Source: Endomychus coccineus (Eukaryota; Arthropoda; Insecta; Coleoptera; Endomychidae). From it: DNA of 64,000 bases. The stretch spans positions 72,766,633 to 72,830,632 of the forward strand of contig OY294068.1 of the NCBI GenBank assembly GCA_958510875.1. Reading direction: 5' to 3'. The translations under genes were made by a program, and so were the position numbers. Positions 47,653 through 58,779 of this stretch are shown piece by piece. The notes under the pieces are model-generated. The model saw only the letters and a list, made by a program, of their open reading frames with translations. It made no database searches and was not told the origin of the DNA. Each line of letters opens with the position of its first letter. Position 1 is the first letter of the stretch.

Positions 47653-47993
47653 GGCCTAATTTTTCTGGGATATCGGGTGTGAGCTTCCATCATCCAATAG
47701 GAATTTTCTCAGCTCCAATATCAGCAGTGTTGTTTGTTGAGCGGTTTCATTTAAAAGGAAAGTTGCTTGGTCAGAGAAACAATTCGTTTTTTCGAACATG
47801 GGAGCCCGCAAGAATCAGAATACGCAATATAGATGTTTTCTTAAGTCGTTATCGTCGGCAATTTGTAGCGTGGTCATGTGGATGCTCTTCGATATCTCTT
47901 AATACATCCAATTTCCTTTTATAAAGAGTCCCTACCTAGATATAGCTCCGACAGTTTTAAATCCACGAAATACGATAACCAAGATATTTATTG

Positions 47994-48379
47994 TTATATG
48001 TAAATTCTAGAAAAATAGGTCACATCAACACTTATGTCGACTATATTTAAGTCTTCACGTACATTTCGGTCTCACGACCATTATCAGAAGACGTTTGAAA
48101 ATTAATTCACATCATCTAATGCGCGGGATTTCTTAAACTAATTGCAGTGAGCGTCTTTATCGCATTAATTTCTATTAAAAATCAACCAACAATCAGCAGA
48201 ACACGAATAATTGGAATTGAATCACATTAATGTCCAAAATATATGAATATGTATTAGTTGATGTGAAATATTTTTCAAACTTCTTCTGATGATGGCCCTG
48301 AGACAAAATGTTCGTAAAGGCAAAAAAATAGTAGACATAAGTGTTAATGTGACCCGGATCTCGAAAATTTACATATAAT
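47994..48379. mobile_element. Inverted element with hammerhead-like motifs (family B, copy 1)
   Basis: Arms 47994-48112 and 48258-48379 are diverged reverse complements. Both contain the blocks GGTCACAT and AACACTTATGTC, and the motif CTGATGA/CTGATAA with a GGTC..GACC-type hairpin. The left-arm core (minus strand, 48088-48058) reads CTGATAATGGTCGTGAGACC then GAAATG. The right-arm core (plus, 48286-48313) has CTGATGA but a damaged GAAA (CAAAATG). It is related to 60961-61395. Confidence 0.65.
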
Positions 48380-51300
48380 TCATACCTGGCTCAGGGATCA
48401 TCATTGTGATTTTAGTTCTAAGAAAAACTGTTGCTGTATTTTCAGTATCAAGAAGAGACACTTTTCCAATTACCGACACATTGGCAGATACTCAATTAAC
48501 ATTTTTATGTTGATTCTTTCTTTTTATATGATCATCGTTTGTGCACTTAGGTCACTTAGTTGGGCCCATTGTGCGCATTTTTCTCTTTATAACAAATGAA
48601 CGAAACTTAGAAAATCTCATAGTGTTGAATAGAGAACTAAACAATCCGGAGGGTAGTGAAAAATTGACCTGTCCGAAATAAAAAGTGACAGTTTTTATTA
48701 TATAAAAACATAACATAGAATATGTTTTTCTGTCTCATGTGGACACAGTCACGTATAGTTCGGGATATTAGAGATCGCCTATCAGGAGAATGTGAATGCA
48801 TTTCATAATATCCTAATGAGTGGAACTACTCGTCCTGTAACCGGACATACAAGTTTGAGATTATTTGTCCCGTAATATGTGCGTAATGTAATTGTTCCAG
48901 TATTTACCGCGTAAAGTACGTCTCCCATGTTATCGTTTGTGCTGATTAGCTTTTTTGACTATAAATAAGAGACAAAACCCTCATCCACTAAAAATACATG
49001 AAAATTCAACAAACTAACTTGTAATAACGTTACCGCTTGGAGTTTCGAACCTGCGCTATCGAAAACAATCAAAAATGAGTAGACAAGGTCTAAACGGCTG
49101 TACTATCATCTACATTGGATTCCGTATATCAACTGTTAATGCGCTCGCCACTAGGGACGTTCATAGCTGGACGAATAAGTATAAGTTTATTCGTCCAGTT
49201 ACTTAGTGGATAGACACTATGTACCTTGTATCATTCGAACGTCAAACATTCTTTCAACAAGTCTCATGTCTAGCACCGCAAACAATTCTTATGATATGTA
49301 TAACAAGTACTGGAGAGGAAGGAGGAGCCTATTAGTGGTCCTGACATTTTGACCAACCAGAACTGTTATGGTCTCCGTTTAACAATTCCGTGTCACGTTT
49401 TCTATCAATTAGGACTCCAATAAAAACATATTCTATTTTAAAATGTCACTGTACAGGAATTATGAATTTAAGCATTACCATTATCAAAATTAAGTGTGAA
49501 ATGAATTCAGAAATCAGCTCATACATATTCTAAAAATCGAAAATATCAGGGTATTCCATCTAAAAAAAAATAATTCGATGAATCTAGTGTAATATCTCAA
49601 CAGTAAAAAAAGAGGCGAGGTGAGGTTTTCTAAGTGGGAAGACCGACAGGCTGGTAGAAAGGAAGAGGAGTCGTGCCCAGATAGATGAGAAGAGTGGAGG
49701 TGGAAATGTGACGGAGCCTTAAAGGACAGTATAGAGGATCTGCCCAAGTAACGCAAAACTTACTCAATGCTTTCCCTCGCCGATTTTCAGCAAATTATGC
49801 AAGGATTAGGTAATTTATCTTCATATATAATTGAAATTAGAACAACATTGTTCTGATGATACCATTCAGAAATTAGAACAAGCAACGTTCCCTAAATGCT
49901 AAAATTTCACGCTGGTAAGAACAGCGAAATATTCTTGTGTTCGAATAAAAGAATCTCTTGATATAAATACAATTCCGGATCTCGTTAGAACTGAACCCAA
50001 TACGAAATGCTCAGATTTCCCCTACAAGATATCGTTCTATCAAAATAATTTTGAATTGTCCATATTCAGCTAAAATAGCTATAATAAATGAGAATAAATA
50101 TTCCGCCATAGATCCGTTTCCTGATTTGAAGATTAAACATGAACAAACATCTAGGCGGAGTAGTGAACTTTATAATCAGATAAATAGGCAAAACAGGCTG
50201 GTGAAACTACGAATAATTTAATTATAAAATTATATATTCCAATAATTTTAAAAATCGGTATAACAAGAGCTCAATTTGATTATCCCTCTATAGTTTCAAA
50301 ATCGAAAATACTGTTGTGGAATCTTTCAAGGCTTTACTAATCTGGGTTCATCTGAATGTGATATGGACTGCAAATCTAACAGACTATGGTATTATTTAGT
50401 CTTCCGCTATTGACATTGGAACGAAAAGGTGAGTAAGCTGTGGTATGGCGATTTGTTACAAAAACGTTTTTTATCTTAATGTCTTGCCCAGATGTACTTG
50501 GTGTCTGTCTGTTCTGTTTCTTGATGAGGTAGCTTCGAGTTAATGTAAATCAATAATATTACTCACGAAAGGTTTTTAATTGAATTCAAATCAAAATTAT
50601 ACTTATTAAGCTTTGATAAATTTACTTAAAATGTATCATTGCACATCAACACTATTTTCAAAAATATGTGGTTCTATATTTAATAACCTATGTTGGAACA
50701 ACCCTTTTTATATTCTGTAAATATTGTTATAAGGAATTCTTTGAAAACTGTAATATTTATATATATTTATATATGTATCTTTTTACTTGTATTCCAGCAG
50801 AGATTGAGTATTAGTATCATGAAAATGTACTTGGTAATTTCACGTATGAAACACTGAATTTGAAATTGAGCTGTATGCAATAAGGCCTTGACGCTCGGAA
50901 CTCACCTCGCATTCACAGAATCTGTTCAAATGTGAAAAAACAAAATTTAATATATCGAGACACTGTACATTCTTGGACTCGTGGTCTATTTGTCGAGAAG
51001 AGAATATGAAGTCTATTGATTACCATTACGTCATACACATAAATGTATCATTAACTTTTTTTGAATTCAGATATTACTTTCGAGTACAATAATTCATTAT
51101 TGCATGTACACTTTTCAATTGTCGAAGTTTCAATTTTTCAACATTCGCCAAACTGACATACAATTATTTACCGCTACGGCTATCCTCCCGGTACCGGTAC
51201 CCGCACAAAACCCGGTAGAAAATAGTATGAACTAATATGTGTATAAAAGCAAGAAAAATCAATAAATCACAAGAAGAAACTTCCAAATGACCTACCAAAG

Positions 51301-52254
51301 TAGTCATCCCAAAATATATAAAAATTTAATAAACTCGCAAAAAAAAAACATTCTCCCTTGGAGTTTCGAACCTACGCTAATATAGGAAGCTAAAGTGTAT
51401 ATTATTGGAAAGGTACATAATAGATTGTGTTCAATACGAATCGGAATTTGTCATAAGCCGAAACATCAGATTCATATGGAAGAAAACTAATTTTTAAAAC
51501 TGTAATAGATATGGACGATTCATTTTATAAACCTCCTACTGATCAATACTTCTCATCATATCATTGGGTTCTTATCTGACATAGGTATGCTAAAAAACTC
51601 CTATCTATATCATGTCACACATTTAATCATAGTGTTTCGGTTTTCATATACTTGTGAATTTTATTTCATAATGTTTAGTTTCACAACTATTGGAGGATTC
51701 TGAATCAAAATTATCAGTTTCAGAAAATATTTGGTTCCCATTGATACTTTTCTAATTATTGGAAGAATTGTATTTCAGTTTTCAGAATAACCATTAAAAC
51801 TTCGACGAGTGGATACATATAAACTTGTCATCAAGAAATTTCCAATTTGCTTAATGAATTTGTTTTTAGCTTTGGCTATGTTTTGATCGCATATCTACGT
51901 GAAATGTATTCTATGAGCACACTACCGTCTTATTACACAGCTGCATGTGGAATGTGGATTACTTTTCTGTGTGCACGGTGATGATAGTGACTACATTCAA
52001 GCGGTTCATAATAAAGCCAAGCATTACAGTACCCCCACAGTACAGTAGGAACATTACAGTTTACATTGTGTTGAGTCACCACTAATATCGGTATGTTAAT
52101 CTAAGTATTTACCTTATTATCCTACACACAAAGTGTAGAGTAAGAATTGAATGTTTTAGATATAGATGATGAAATTCGTGTATATTCCTCTCATGAAATA
52201 ATATCATACAGTTCGGAGTGAATAATAATTGAAATTAAAGAATGAGAGAAATTA
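48380..52254. other. Mostly unrecognised stretch with two related B-box-bearing repeats
   Basis: Only one pair of repeats stands out: 48955-49060 and 51240-51385 share GGAGTTTCGAACCT plus loosely similar flanks. On the minus strand this is a pol III B box (AGGTTCGAAACTCC). No A box at tRNA spacing was found, so they may be old SINE pieces. The 49590-49750 stretch is purine-rich. Nothing else recognised. Confidence 0.4.
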
Positions 52255-53140
52255 GAACAAAGGTTGTCAAGATTCCGTTTTTAATCAAATTCTATCAATA
52301 CTCATCCATATGTTCCTTCTTCATTGTAAACCATTCCTATTCTCATTTAATTAAATTACATCTTTCGGATATTTTATTTCGAATATTATATTATCTAATT
52401 ACAATACTCATTTTGAATAATTACTTGATATTTATTTCAAATATTATATTATCTTATTAAAAAACTTATTTTAAATGATTACTCGATATCTTGAAGGAGC
52501 TAGACAAAGTAGTGATTTCAACTTCAATTTCTCGAACTTCCATTGTCCTCATTTCAAGGCTATGAATATTCGAGAAATTACTTGATATGGTTACATCTCT
52601 GTCGGATTGCCTTCCATTCTGAGATATTTATATTACAATGTTAAGTAAACCAGTAGCTGCCATAGTCGTATTGAACATTTAGTAAGCATTATACTACTGG
52701 ATAACATGTTCAATATTACATGAACGCTAGATTGCAAGGTTAGTCAGCAAATGAAGTTTATATAAATGAGCGATTAAGAAAAAGTAGGCATTCAAACATT
52801 AATTCCGGGTGTCAACACATCGTTCTGAATAATGTATGTAATGTTTATTTCAACATCGAATGGAGAATTGAATGATGCACTATCGAATGTTCATTTTATC
52901 TGCTGTACTCATTTTACTATGTTCATTCGCAATTAACGTTCATATTGAATTATTTATTATTATGTTCTATTTATTTTCATTGTTTTTCAAAATTAATTTC
53001 ATTAAGTGTTAATTGTACCAATGCTGTTCCTCTTCATTAACGTTCAACTCATATCAAACAAGGATCCTGAGGAATAAGCTATGCCCCTTGTTCCCAAACT
53101 ATTCTTTTTTAAAATCATTCAGTAATACCAACAAGTTGGC
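52255..53140 (+). repeat. LTR-like dispersed repeat, copy 2
   Basis: Diverged direct copy of 9700-10370, about 200 bp longer because of inserted AT-rich sequence. It keeps GATATTTATATTACAA, ACGCTAGATTG, ATGAAGTTTATATAA and TGTACCAATGCTGTT in the same order. It ends in CCAACAAGTTGGCGCGTGTG, where TGGCG could begin a primer-binding site. The open frames after it (53099-53731) show no gag or pol motifs. Inference: solo LTR or truncated 5' end of a Ty3/Gypsy-like element. Confidence 0.5.
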
Positions 53141-54629
53141 GCGTGTGATTCGGTGGATGCGCCAGGCATTTCTAAATAGTTTCAATTCCTTCCTTGATAA
53201 ATTTTGATTCATCTGGCCATACGATGTTTGACAAAAAGATTTGCTTGAATCTGTTACATGAATCCAAAAAATACGTTGATTATATTGCCCCTTGGTGGAA
53301 AGGCTTGTAAAGTAAATCGAATTAATGCTCTGGATATTCCCGAATAATTTTAATCTGCTGGAATACAACACATAGCGTAAGCGTGGGAGTAGCCAGATAC
53401 ATTCCAAATTCCGAACTTTAAGAATTATGCTTCTAGTATTGCGAATCTCGTTTTGTAGATTTGGGACAAATCGAGATATCTCTCGTTGCAAACACATGTT
53501 CTTTGCAGGTACCAAAAAAATTTAAATCAGTTTGGACAGCTTTTCATTATACAATTACCACCATTACGAAATCATTATTACTTATTACAGGAAATAATAA
53601 AAAAAATCGTGGTTATAGATTTTTTTCATGTGGAGAAAACTCGAATAAATCAATATTATCTTACAGATTACACTTTCTTAAAAATAGACGGATGTAGTGA
53701 ATCATTAATTGGAATTGATATAAATGGATAGATACTCTTGCAAGATTTAGGCAATTAGAATTTCATTTTATGCAGAAAATATGGAAAATAAGACTATAAT
53801 ATCGTAAATATTTTTCTATTTCCTAATTTATCAATTTGGTAATTCAACGAAGCGGAGCGTATTTAGCTTTAGAATTTACAAAGGAAGTATTTTGGCGTTA
53901 ATTGACAAGATAGCCATGCATAATCTCTCGCAGTCGTTATAGCGTTTGGAAAACCTTCCAAAATTTGAGGATTTCTGGTCGGAGCCTCAATAGGTTTTCT
54001 GGCCAGCAAATACTCTCTCTAGGGAATGTATCCTGTTTACACTGAATTGCGTACAATAGCTCAAAAACTTCTTACAAATAACGTTAAGACGATAAGCCTA
54101 TCACGTGGTTTGCCATGGTTCGTTCGGTTAATGTTAATGCCAACCTAAATAATCTTAGATACTGCTTAAATAAGAACCGTTAGAAAATTCCCATAAAAAG
54201 TTTTTAATTCAATAGCGGAAATAGAATAGTCATGACCTAAAAATAGATGTCCCAGTCTTTGATCAAAATTCTGGAAACTCTATCTTCCTCAATTAAACAG
54301 ATGAGGAATACAAATAGGATGCAGTAGTTAAAAATGCTATAAGCGGTATAAGAGTTCAGTGAGGATTATATACGGATTATCATAAGCTATTCCGTCAATG
54401 TTTTGGGGTCTGTTGGATCAACTAATTCAACAGCTGTCGATTTTTTCAATAACCTTGAACAGTTTCAGTTCATTGGACGTACAAATTTGATTGAAAGATT
54501 GCTTTTAGTTGGGGATCTAATATTAATTAAGAATAAGACTTTGATTTCTTTCGTTAGTTATCACTGAATTCATTCAATAAACGTTGATTACAATGGGCTA
54601 GTGTCATAACAGTAGTTGACATCAAAACG
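53141..54629. other. Non-coding stretch without recognised features
   Basis: Open frames exist on both strands but match nothing I know. This is the left flank of the bacterial-type insert; no bacterial gene was recognised in it. Confidence 0.4.
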
Positions 54630-54990
54630 ATAGAAAAACGACTTTCTTTTTTTTGAAAACGGTTTTTATCACTCAAAGTTACGTTTCTTCATAGTAATTG
54701 AACTAAAAGATAAAGATTTTAAACCAGAGTATGCAGGTAAAATGAATTTTTATCTTTCCGCAGTTGACGATTTACTGAAGCACTCGACAGATCAACCTTC
54801 TATAGGGTTAATCTTATGTAAATCTAAAGACGATGTACTTGCTAAATATATACTCAAAGACATAAATAAACCAATAGGAATAGCGGAATATCGAATAACT
54901 GAAAATCTACCAGAAAACATCAAAACAGCTTTGCCAACAATAGAAGAGTTAGAAGCTGAATTATCGAAAGTTTCAGATAAGGAAAAGTAA
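54630..54990 (+). pseudogene. Bacterial DUF1016/YhcG-type nuclease, C-terminal fragment
   Basis: The plus frame reads FYHSKLRFFIVIELKDKDFK, PEYAGKMNFYLSAVDDLLKH, DQPSIGLILCKSKD, then PIGIAEYRITENLPENIKTA and LPTIEELEAEL before a TAA at 54988-54990. These are the conserved C-terminal blocks of the bacterial DUF1016 (PDDEXK-type, YhcG) family, with the ExK of VIELK as part of the nuclease core. Only about 115 of roughly 350 residues remain. An in-frame TAG precedes the homologous part. The stop overlaps the next start codon (TAATG), a bacterial operon habit. No introns and no eukaryotic signals. Most likely a laterally transferred fragment, here inactive. Confidence 0.85.
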
Positions 54991-55320
54991 TGCTACTAAA
55001 ATCATTCAAGCAATTATTCCGCAAACCACCAAAGTCTAAAGGTTCAGCATGGAGGTTCAGGAAGGAGATTATTGCACTTTCAACCAGAGTCAGGAAGTAT
55101 AAATAGCTTACTTTCCCAAAGCCTTGAACACTTACGCAGTCGGTCTCGTGATATGGTAAGAAAGAACTCCTATGCAGCAAACATAATCGATACGATAGTG
55201 AGTAATTGCGTTGGAACAGGAATAAAACCGCAATCAAAGGCGAAAGATGCAGAGTTTCGGAAAAAAGTGCAAGAATTATGGTTGAGATGGACAGATGAAC
55301 CAACAGGACCAGAGCCTGCG
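54990..55320 (+). pseudogene. Lambda-type phage portal protein, N-terminal fragment, frameshifted
   Basis: Starts at ATG 54990, overlapping the preceding stop. The first frame (MLLKSFKQLFRKPPKSKGSA) gives way near 55050 to the +1 frame, which continues with FQPESGSINSLLSQSLEHLR, SRSRDMVRKNSYAANIIDTI, VSNCVGTGIKPQSKAK and VQELWLRWTDE. LR(A/S)RSRD(L/M)VR, N.YA, (V/I)GTGI.PQS and LW..W are hallmarks of lambda gpB-type portals, which form the dodecameric ring through which DNA enters a phage head. One extra base explains the frame change. Similarity ends near 55310; about a quarter of a normal portal is left. Prophages with this module occur in insect endosymbionts; the donor is not determined. 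Confidence 0.85.
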
Positions 55321-56640
55321 ATGATAATGGTTTTCATTTTTACCTCATATGAACCACCTAACGCTAGGCTTACCATAATATGAGATATAATGTAACAGTT
55401 TTTTTATTTAGAAATAGACTACTGTGGTGATTGCTGTGCTGCTACAAAACGCTCATGTTCTACTCTTGCCATTTTAGCACTGGGTTTAAATATCTCATAT
55501 GTTGTCAAACCGTTGTTCAAGTATAGTAATATCATATACGGTATACTGTGGTAGTTTTTAAAATCACAAAAGCCTCAAATATTAAATTTGCCGAAAATAC
55601 CATTTTGTATGGAATTGTGGAATGATATGTTTCCACTTCTCACTAAAGAACAATCAATAGAAACCAATATCATTTTGTCATAATTTGGTATGTGAAATGT
55701 TCATGCAATCGTTGTCATTTAAAATTTTGTGTTTGATTGATAGTTTTTCATTCTCATTCTTCTGTTCAACTGTGTTTTCATGAACGTTCAGTTATTCACA
55801 TGAATCGGCTTGTAGTTCCATATTATGGTATTATTTGAGGCTCCCACAATGACGATTTTGCTCTCAGGAAATATTCCTGGAGTTGTTCTGTGAGACAAGT
55901 TGTTGTTTGATAATTTTCTATTCATATTCACTGAGTAATTCTTCAGATGTGAATAATGCAGTACTAACACTTCATTTTGAAAACTGTACTGTTAATAAGA
56001 CTGTCAAGAAAACATATTTTGAGAAGTAACAGCTTTAACACAGTTTTGAAAAGAAATTGCTAGTTATTGGTTAGGTATCTGTGTTATAGCTTCCTTGTAC
56101 CGAAATAATACGAAAGTCTAATAACTAACCGTAGAAAAAAGTTTGTAACCAACGATCACCACATAAACTTACACCAAAAAGATGTCCATTACATCTACAC
56201 AATAAAATGAAAACGGTATATCAGGTTTAAGTTTTTCATATTTTTCTCAGGTTGACTTTCATGACCCCCACTGCGAACTTAACTTCATTAGCATACTTTT
56301 AGACAAAATTGAAACATGAATGAATTTATAGGTATACTAAACAAGTAATCCTGAGTGGTGAATTACAGCAGCATTTTTGAAAATAGTTGGCAATTATAGG
56401 CTGATAAGTAGTGTTCCGGGTAAAATGTATCATGTAAATTGAATTTGACCGCGTTAGTTCTAGGAGGTTATTTGAAATATTGATTGAATGTTAGAATTCA
56501 TAAAGAATCATAAAGAAAGTGTTTGAGATAATCGGGAAAGGATCAGTATAGAATTCCTAACAAGAATAGTGGATGCAATGAAGGTTTACTTTGAAAGTGA
56601 GAATAGACCAGAAATTCCTAGATCTAGGTGGTTGTTTAGT
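55321..56640. other. Non-coding right flank of the bacterial insert
   Basis: Sequence returns to AT-rich insect-like DNA after about 55320. No further phage or bacterial gene was recognised, and no transposon protein. Confidence 0.4.
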
Positions 56641-56649
56641 AGATTTATT

Positions 56650-57480
56650 GTGTTTAAAAATCTTCTGATTCGTTTATTTTTTTATTTTGCTTGCTGAATG
56701 CAATTTTCTCGCATTTTTCTATGGCTGGGAAGCATTGTTGACCCTCTAAAAAATGGTTCTCTGAATTTGAGTTTGATATGTGGTATTGCACTTGATAGGA
56801 GCTTCCTGTTTGGCCAACATTTAAGGCATTGTACACTCCACAAGTTTTAGTTACAGTATTAAAAAATATGTAAGAAAGTTTTAAGCATGATCTAGAAGCT
56901 ACATTCAATAATTTTGTTTGGGAAGAATATTGGGGTTTATGTCAGATATTGCCCCATATTAAGTCAAACATGAAAATTTCTTGGCTGGTTTTTCTTTTAC
57001 GTGAGGTGATCTGAAGGATTTTTTGTGTATTGATTCGCTGTCACATATCTATTGTTTGTTAAAATACTTATTATTGTATCTGAATCTTTCAAGGAGCGGG
57101 TTTGTTCAGTGGAATCGAACAAGCTATGAATCATGGTGTGGGAATTTGTGAGTTTGTGATTGAATAGGTGTATTGAATTTGACCAGCTACCTCCAGTATC
57201 CTCACCAAACAAAATTTAAATATATTGCTTAGACAAAAGCTTTCTCATATGTTTTCAATACTAAGACCAAAGCAAACAATCATGGACAGTCAGGAACTTG
57301 TGAAGAGTACAGTGCCTTATACGTTTGTCAAACAGAAAGATCATTTGAAGTACGATATAAAGAAAATTTCAATTCATTCGAACACCACAAATCAAATTCA
57401 AATTTTGCGAATCGTTTTCTAAAAAGTCAACACTTCTTATTACCTATAGAGAATTCAAAAATATTGCGTTCTGTATGTAA
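56650..57480 (-). mobile_element. Penelope-like retroelement, locus 3 (inverted pair)
   Basis: The minus-strand part (57212 down to 56654) contains the linker before the endonuclease (NSHTMIHSLFDSTEQTRSLK) and a decayed GIY-YIG domain (CGVYNALNVGQTGSS, then NHFLEGQQCFPAIEKC). The plus-strand part (about 57280-57480) repeats the GIY-YIG region inverted (YVCQTERSFEVRYKENFNSF, then ANRFLKSQHFLLPIEN). Both are broken. The unit differs in sequence from loci 1 and 2, so it is a separate family with the same layout. Confidence 0.75.
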
Positions 57481-58779
57481 ATGTAGAATTTATTAGATAT
57501 ATTTGAACACAAGAAATATTCATACAAGTCACTGAGTACCCACCTATATATCTAGGAGTATCTAGTCAATTCTTCTAGTTGAATCACTATCCCACTTGAG
57601 AATACTATACTGATCCTACTTTAAATGTGTTGAACACTTCTTTCATAAAGCTTCATGAATGATAACATTTAATCAATATTTCAAATACCCTCCTAGATTC
57701 AATACATTGCACCTCATACCGGTCGCATGCAATTTTCACAATTCAACATATTAAACCGAAAAGTGATTTTAATGATAAGACAGATATTTATTAATTATAA
57801 TTAACTTTGTTACTTCATTCTTCCTAATATCATCCAAATCTCAGGCTCTGCTATGGTTACCCAAGCTTTGATTACATACTTATGCTACAATTGATCACAT
57901 TCTTATACCATAATATTTGATAATTCAATCTTAGACGTATGTAGTGGATAACTATCCTAAAGTTGTCGCAGTGTGAAAATTATAGATATGTTATTATTGG
58001 AGTGTGAATTTGATTTTTTCCCAAATTTTATCATTCAATTTCAATTAATTCACATGTATCCAATAGCAAATTTTTTTATTTATTTGGGATATTGGCATGA
58101 TCATATGGCATCATATATTCATTGTTTATAGGAATTATAAATAATTTTTATATTTTCTAGTTTGAAGTACATTCACTATCGGAGTCAGGAAACAAGTTTT
58201 GAATGTGACCTGATTGGAATATTTCATGCTAGTACATATGATAAATCCTTTGTTTGATGTACCCGAGTTTGAGTAGCAATTTCGATCCTACTAAAAGTAT
58301 TGCAACAACATCTGCAATATATGATGTTCATATAAAATGAAGACAAAAAATATATGATTGCTTTGTTAAGAGGATTGAAGAGAATGAAAGATCAAATTCT
58401 CCTCTTTGATGCATAATACTTTTCGAAGAGAATTATCAGTCTTGCACGAAATAAATATTTGGAACTTGAGATCTAGTGAAACAAAATAATTGCAACTGAT
58501 CTGTAACTATCCCATTTCAAAGCTTTATTAATTAAAAAATTATTTCAAAAAATCATACAGAATGCAGTCTATGCATCAAGTCGAACCTTTCAATGTCACA
58601 CAATCCCAAACGAACCTTATATCACGGACAGTTTTATCCAACATGCTAACTGCAAACGTCGATTATGGCGTAAATTCATCAAATCAAAGTCTGATGAAGA
58701 TTTCTAAGTACATCGTCAATATACCAATGTTTTATCCCAAGAGCTACGTAACGCTAGTCAAAAATTCGAAAGTAATATC
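57481..58779. other. Non-coding stretch before the CR1-like relic
   Basis: AT-rich; nothing recognised. The open frame at 58562-58783 may be the decayed upstream part of the following LINE, but it shows no motif. Confidence 0.4.

Noticed and set aside
48955..51385. tRNA genes on the minus strand at the AGGTTCGAAACTCC boxes
   Set aside because: No A box at tRNA distance and no cloverleaf; kept only as possible SINE pieces.
53099..53515. 138-codon minus-strand open frame
   Set aside because: It overlaps the LTR-like repeat, shows no motif, and overlapping frames exist on the other strand.
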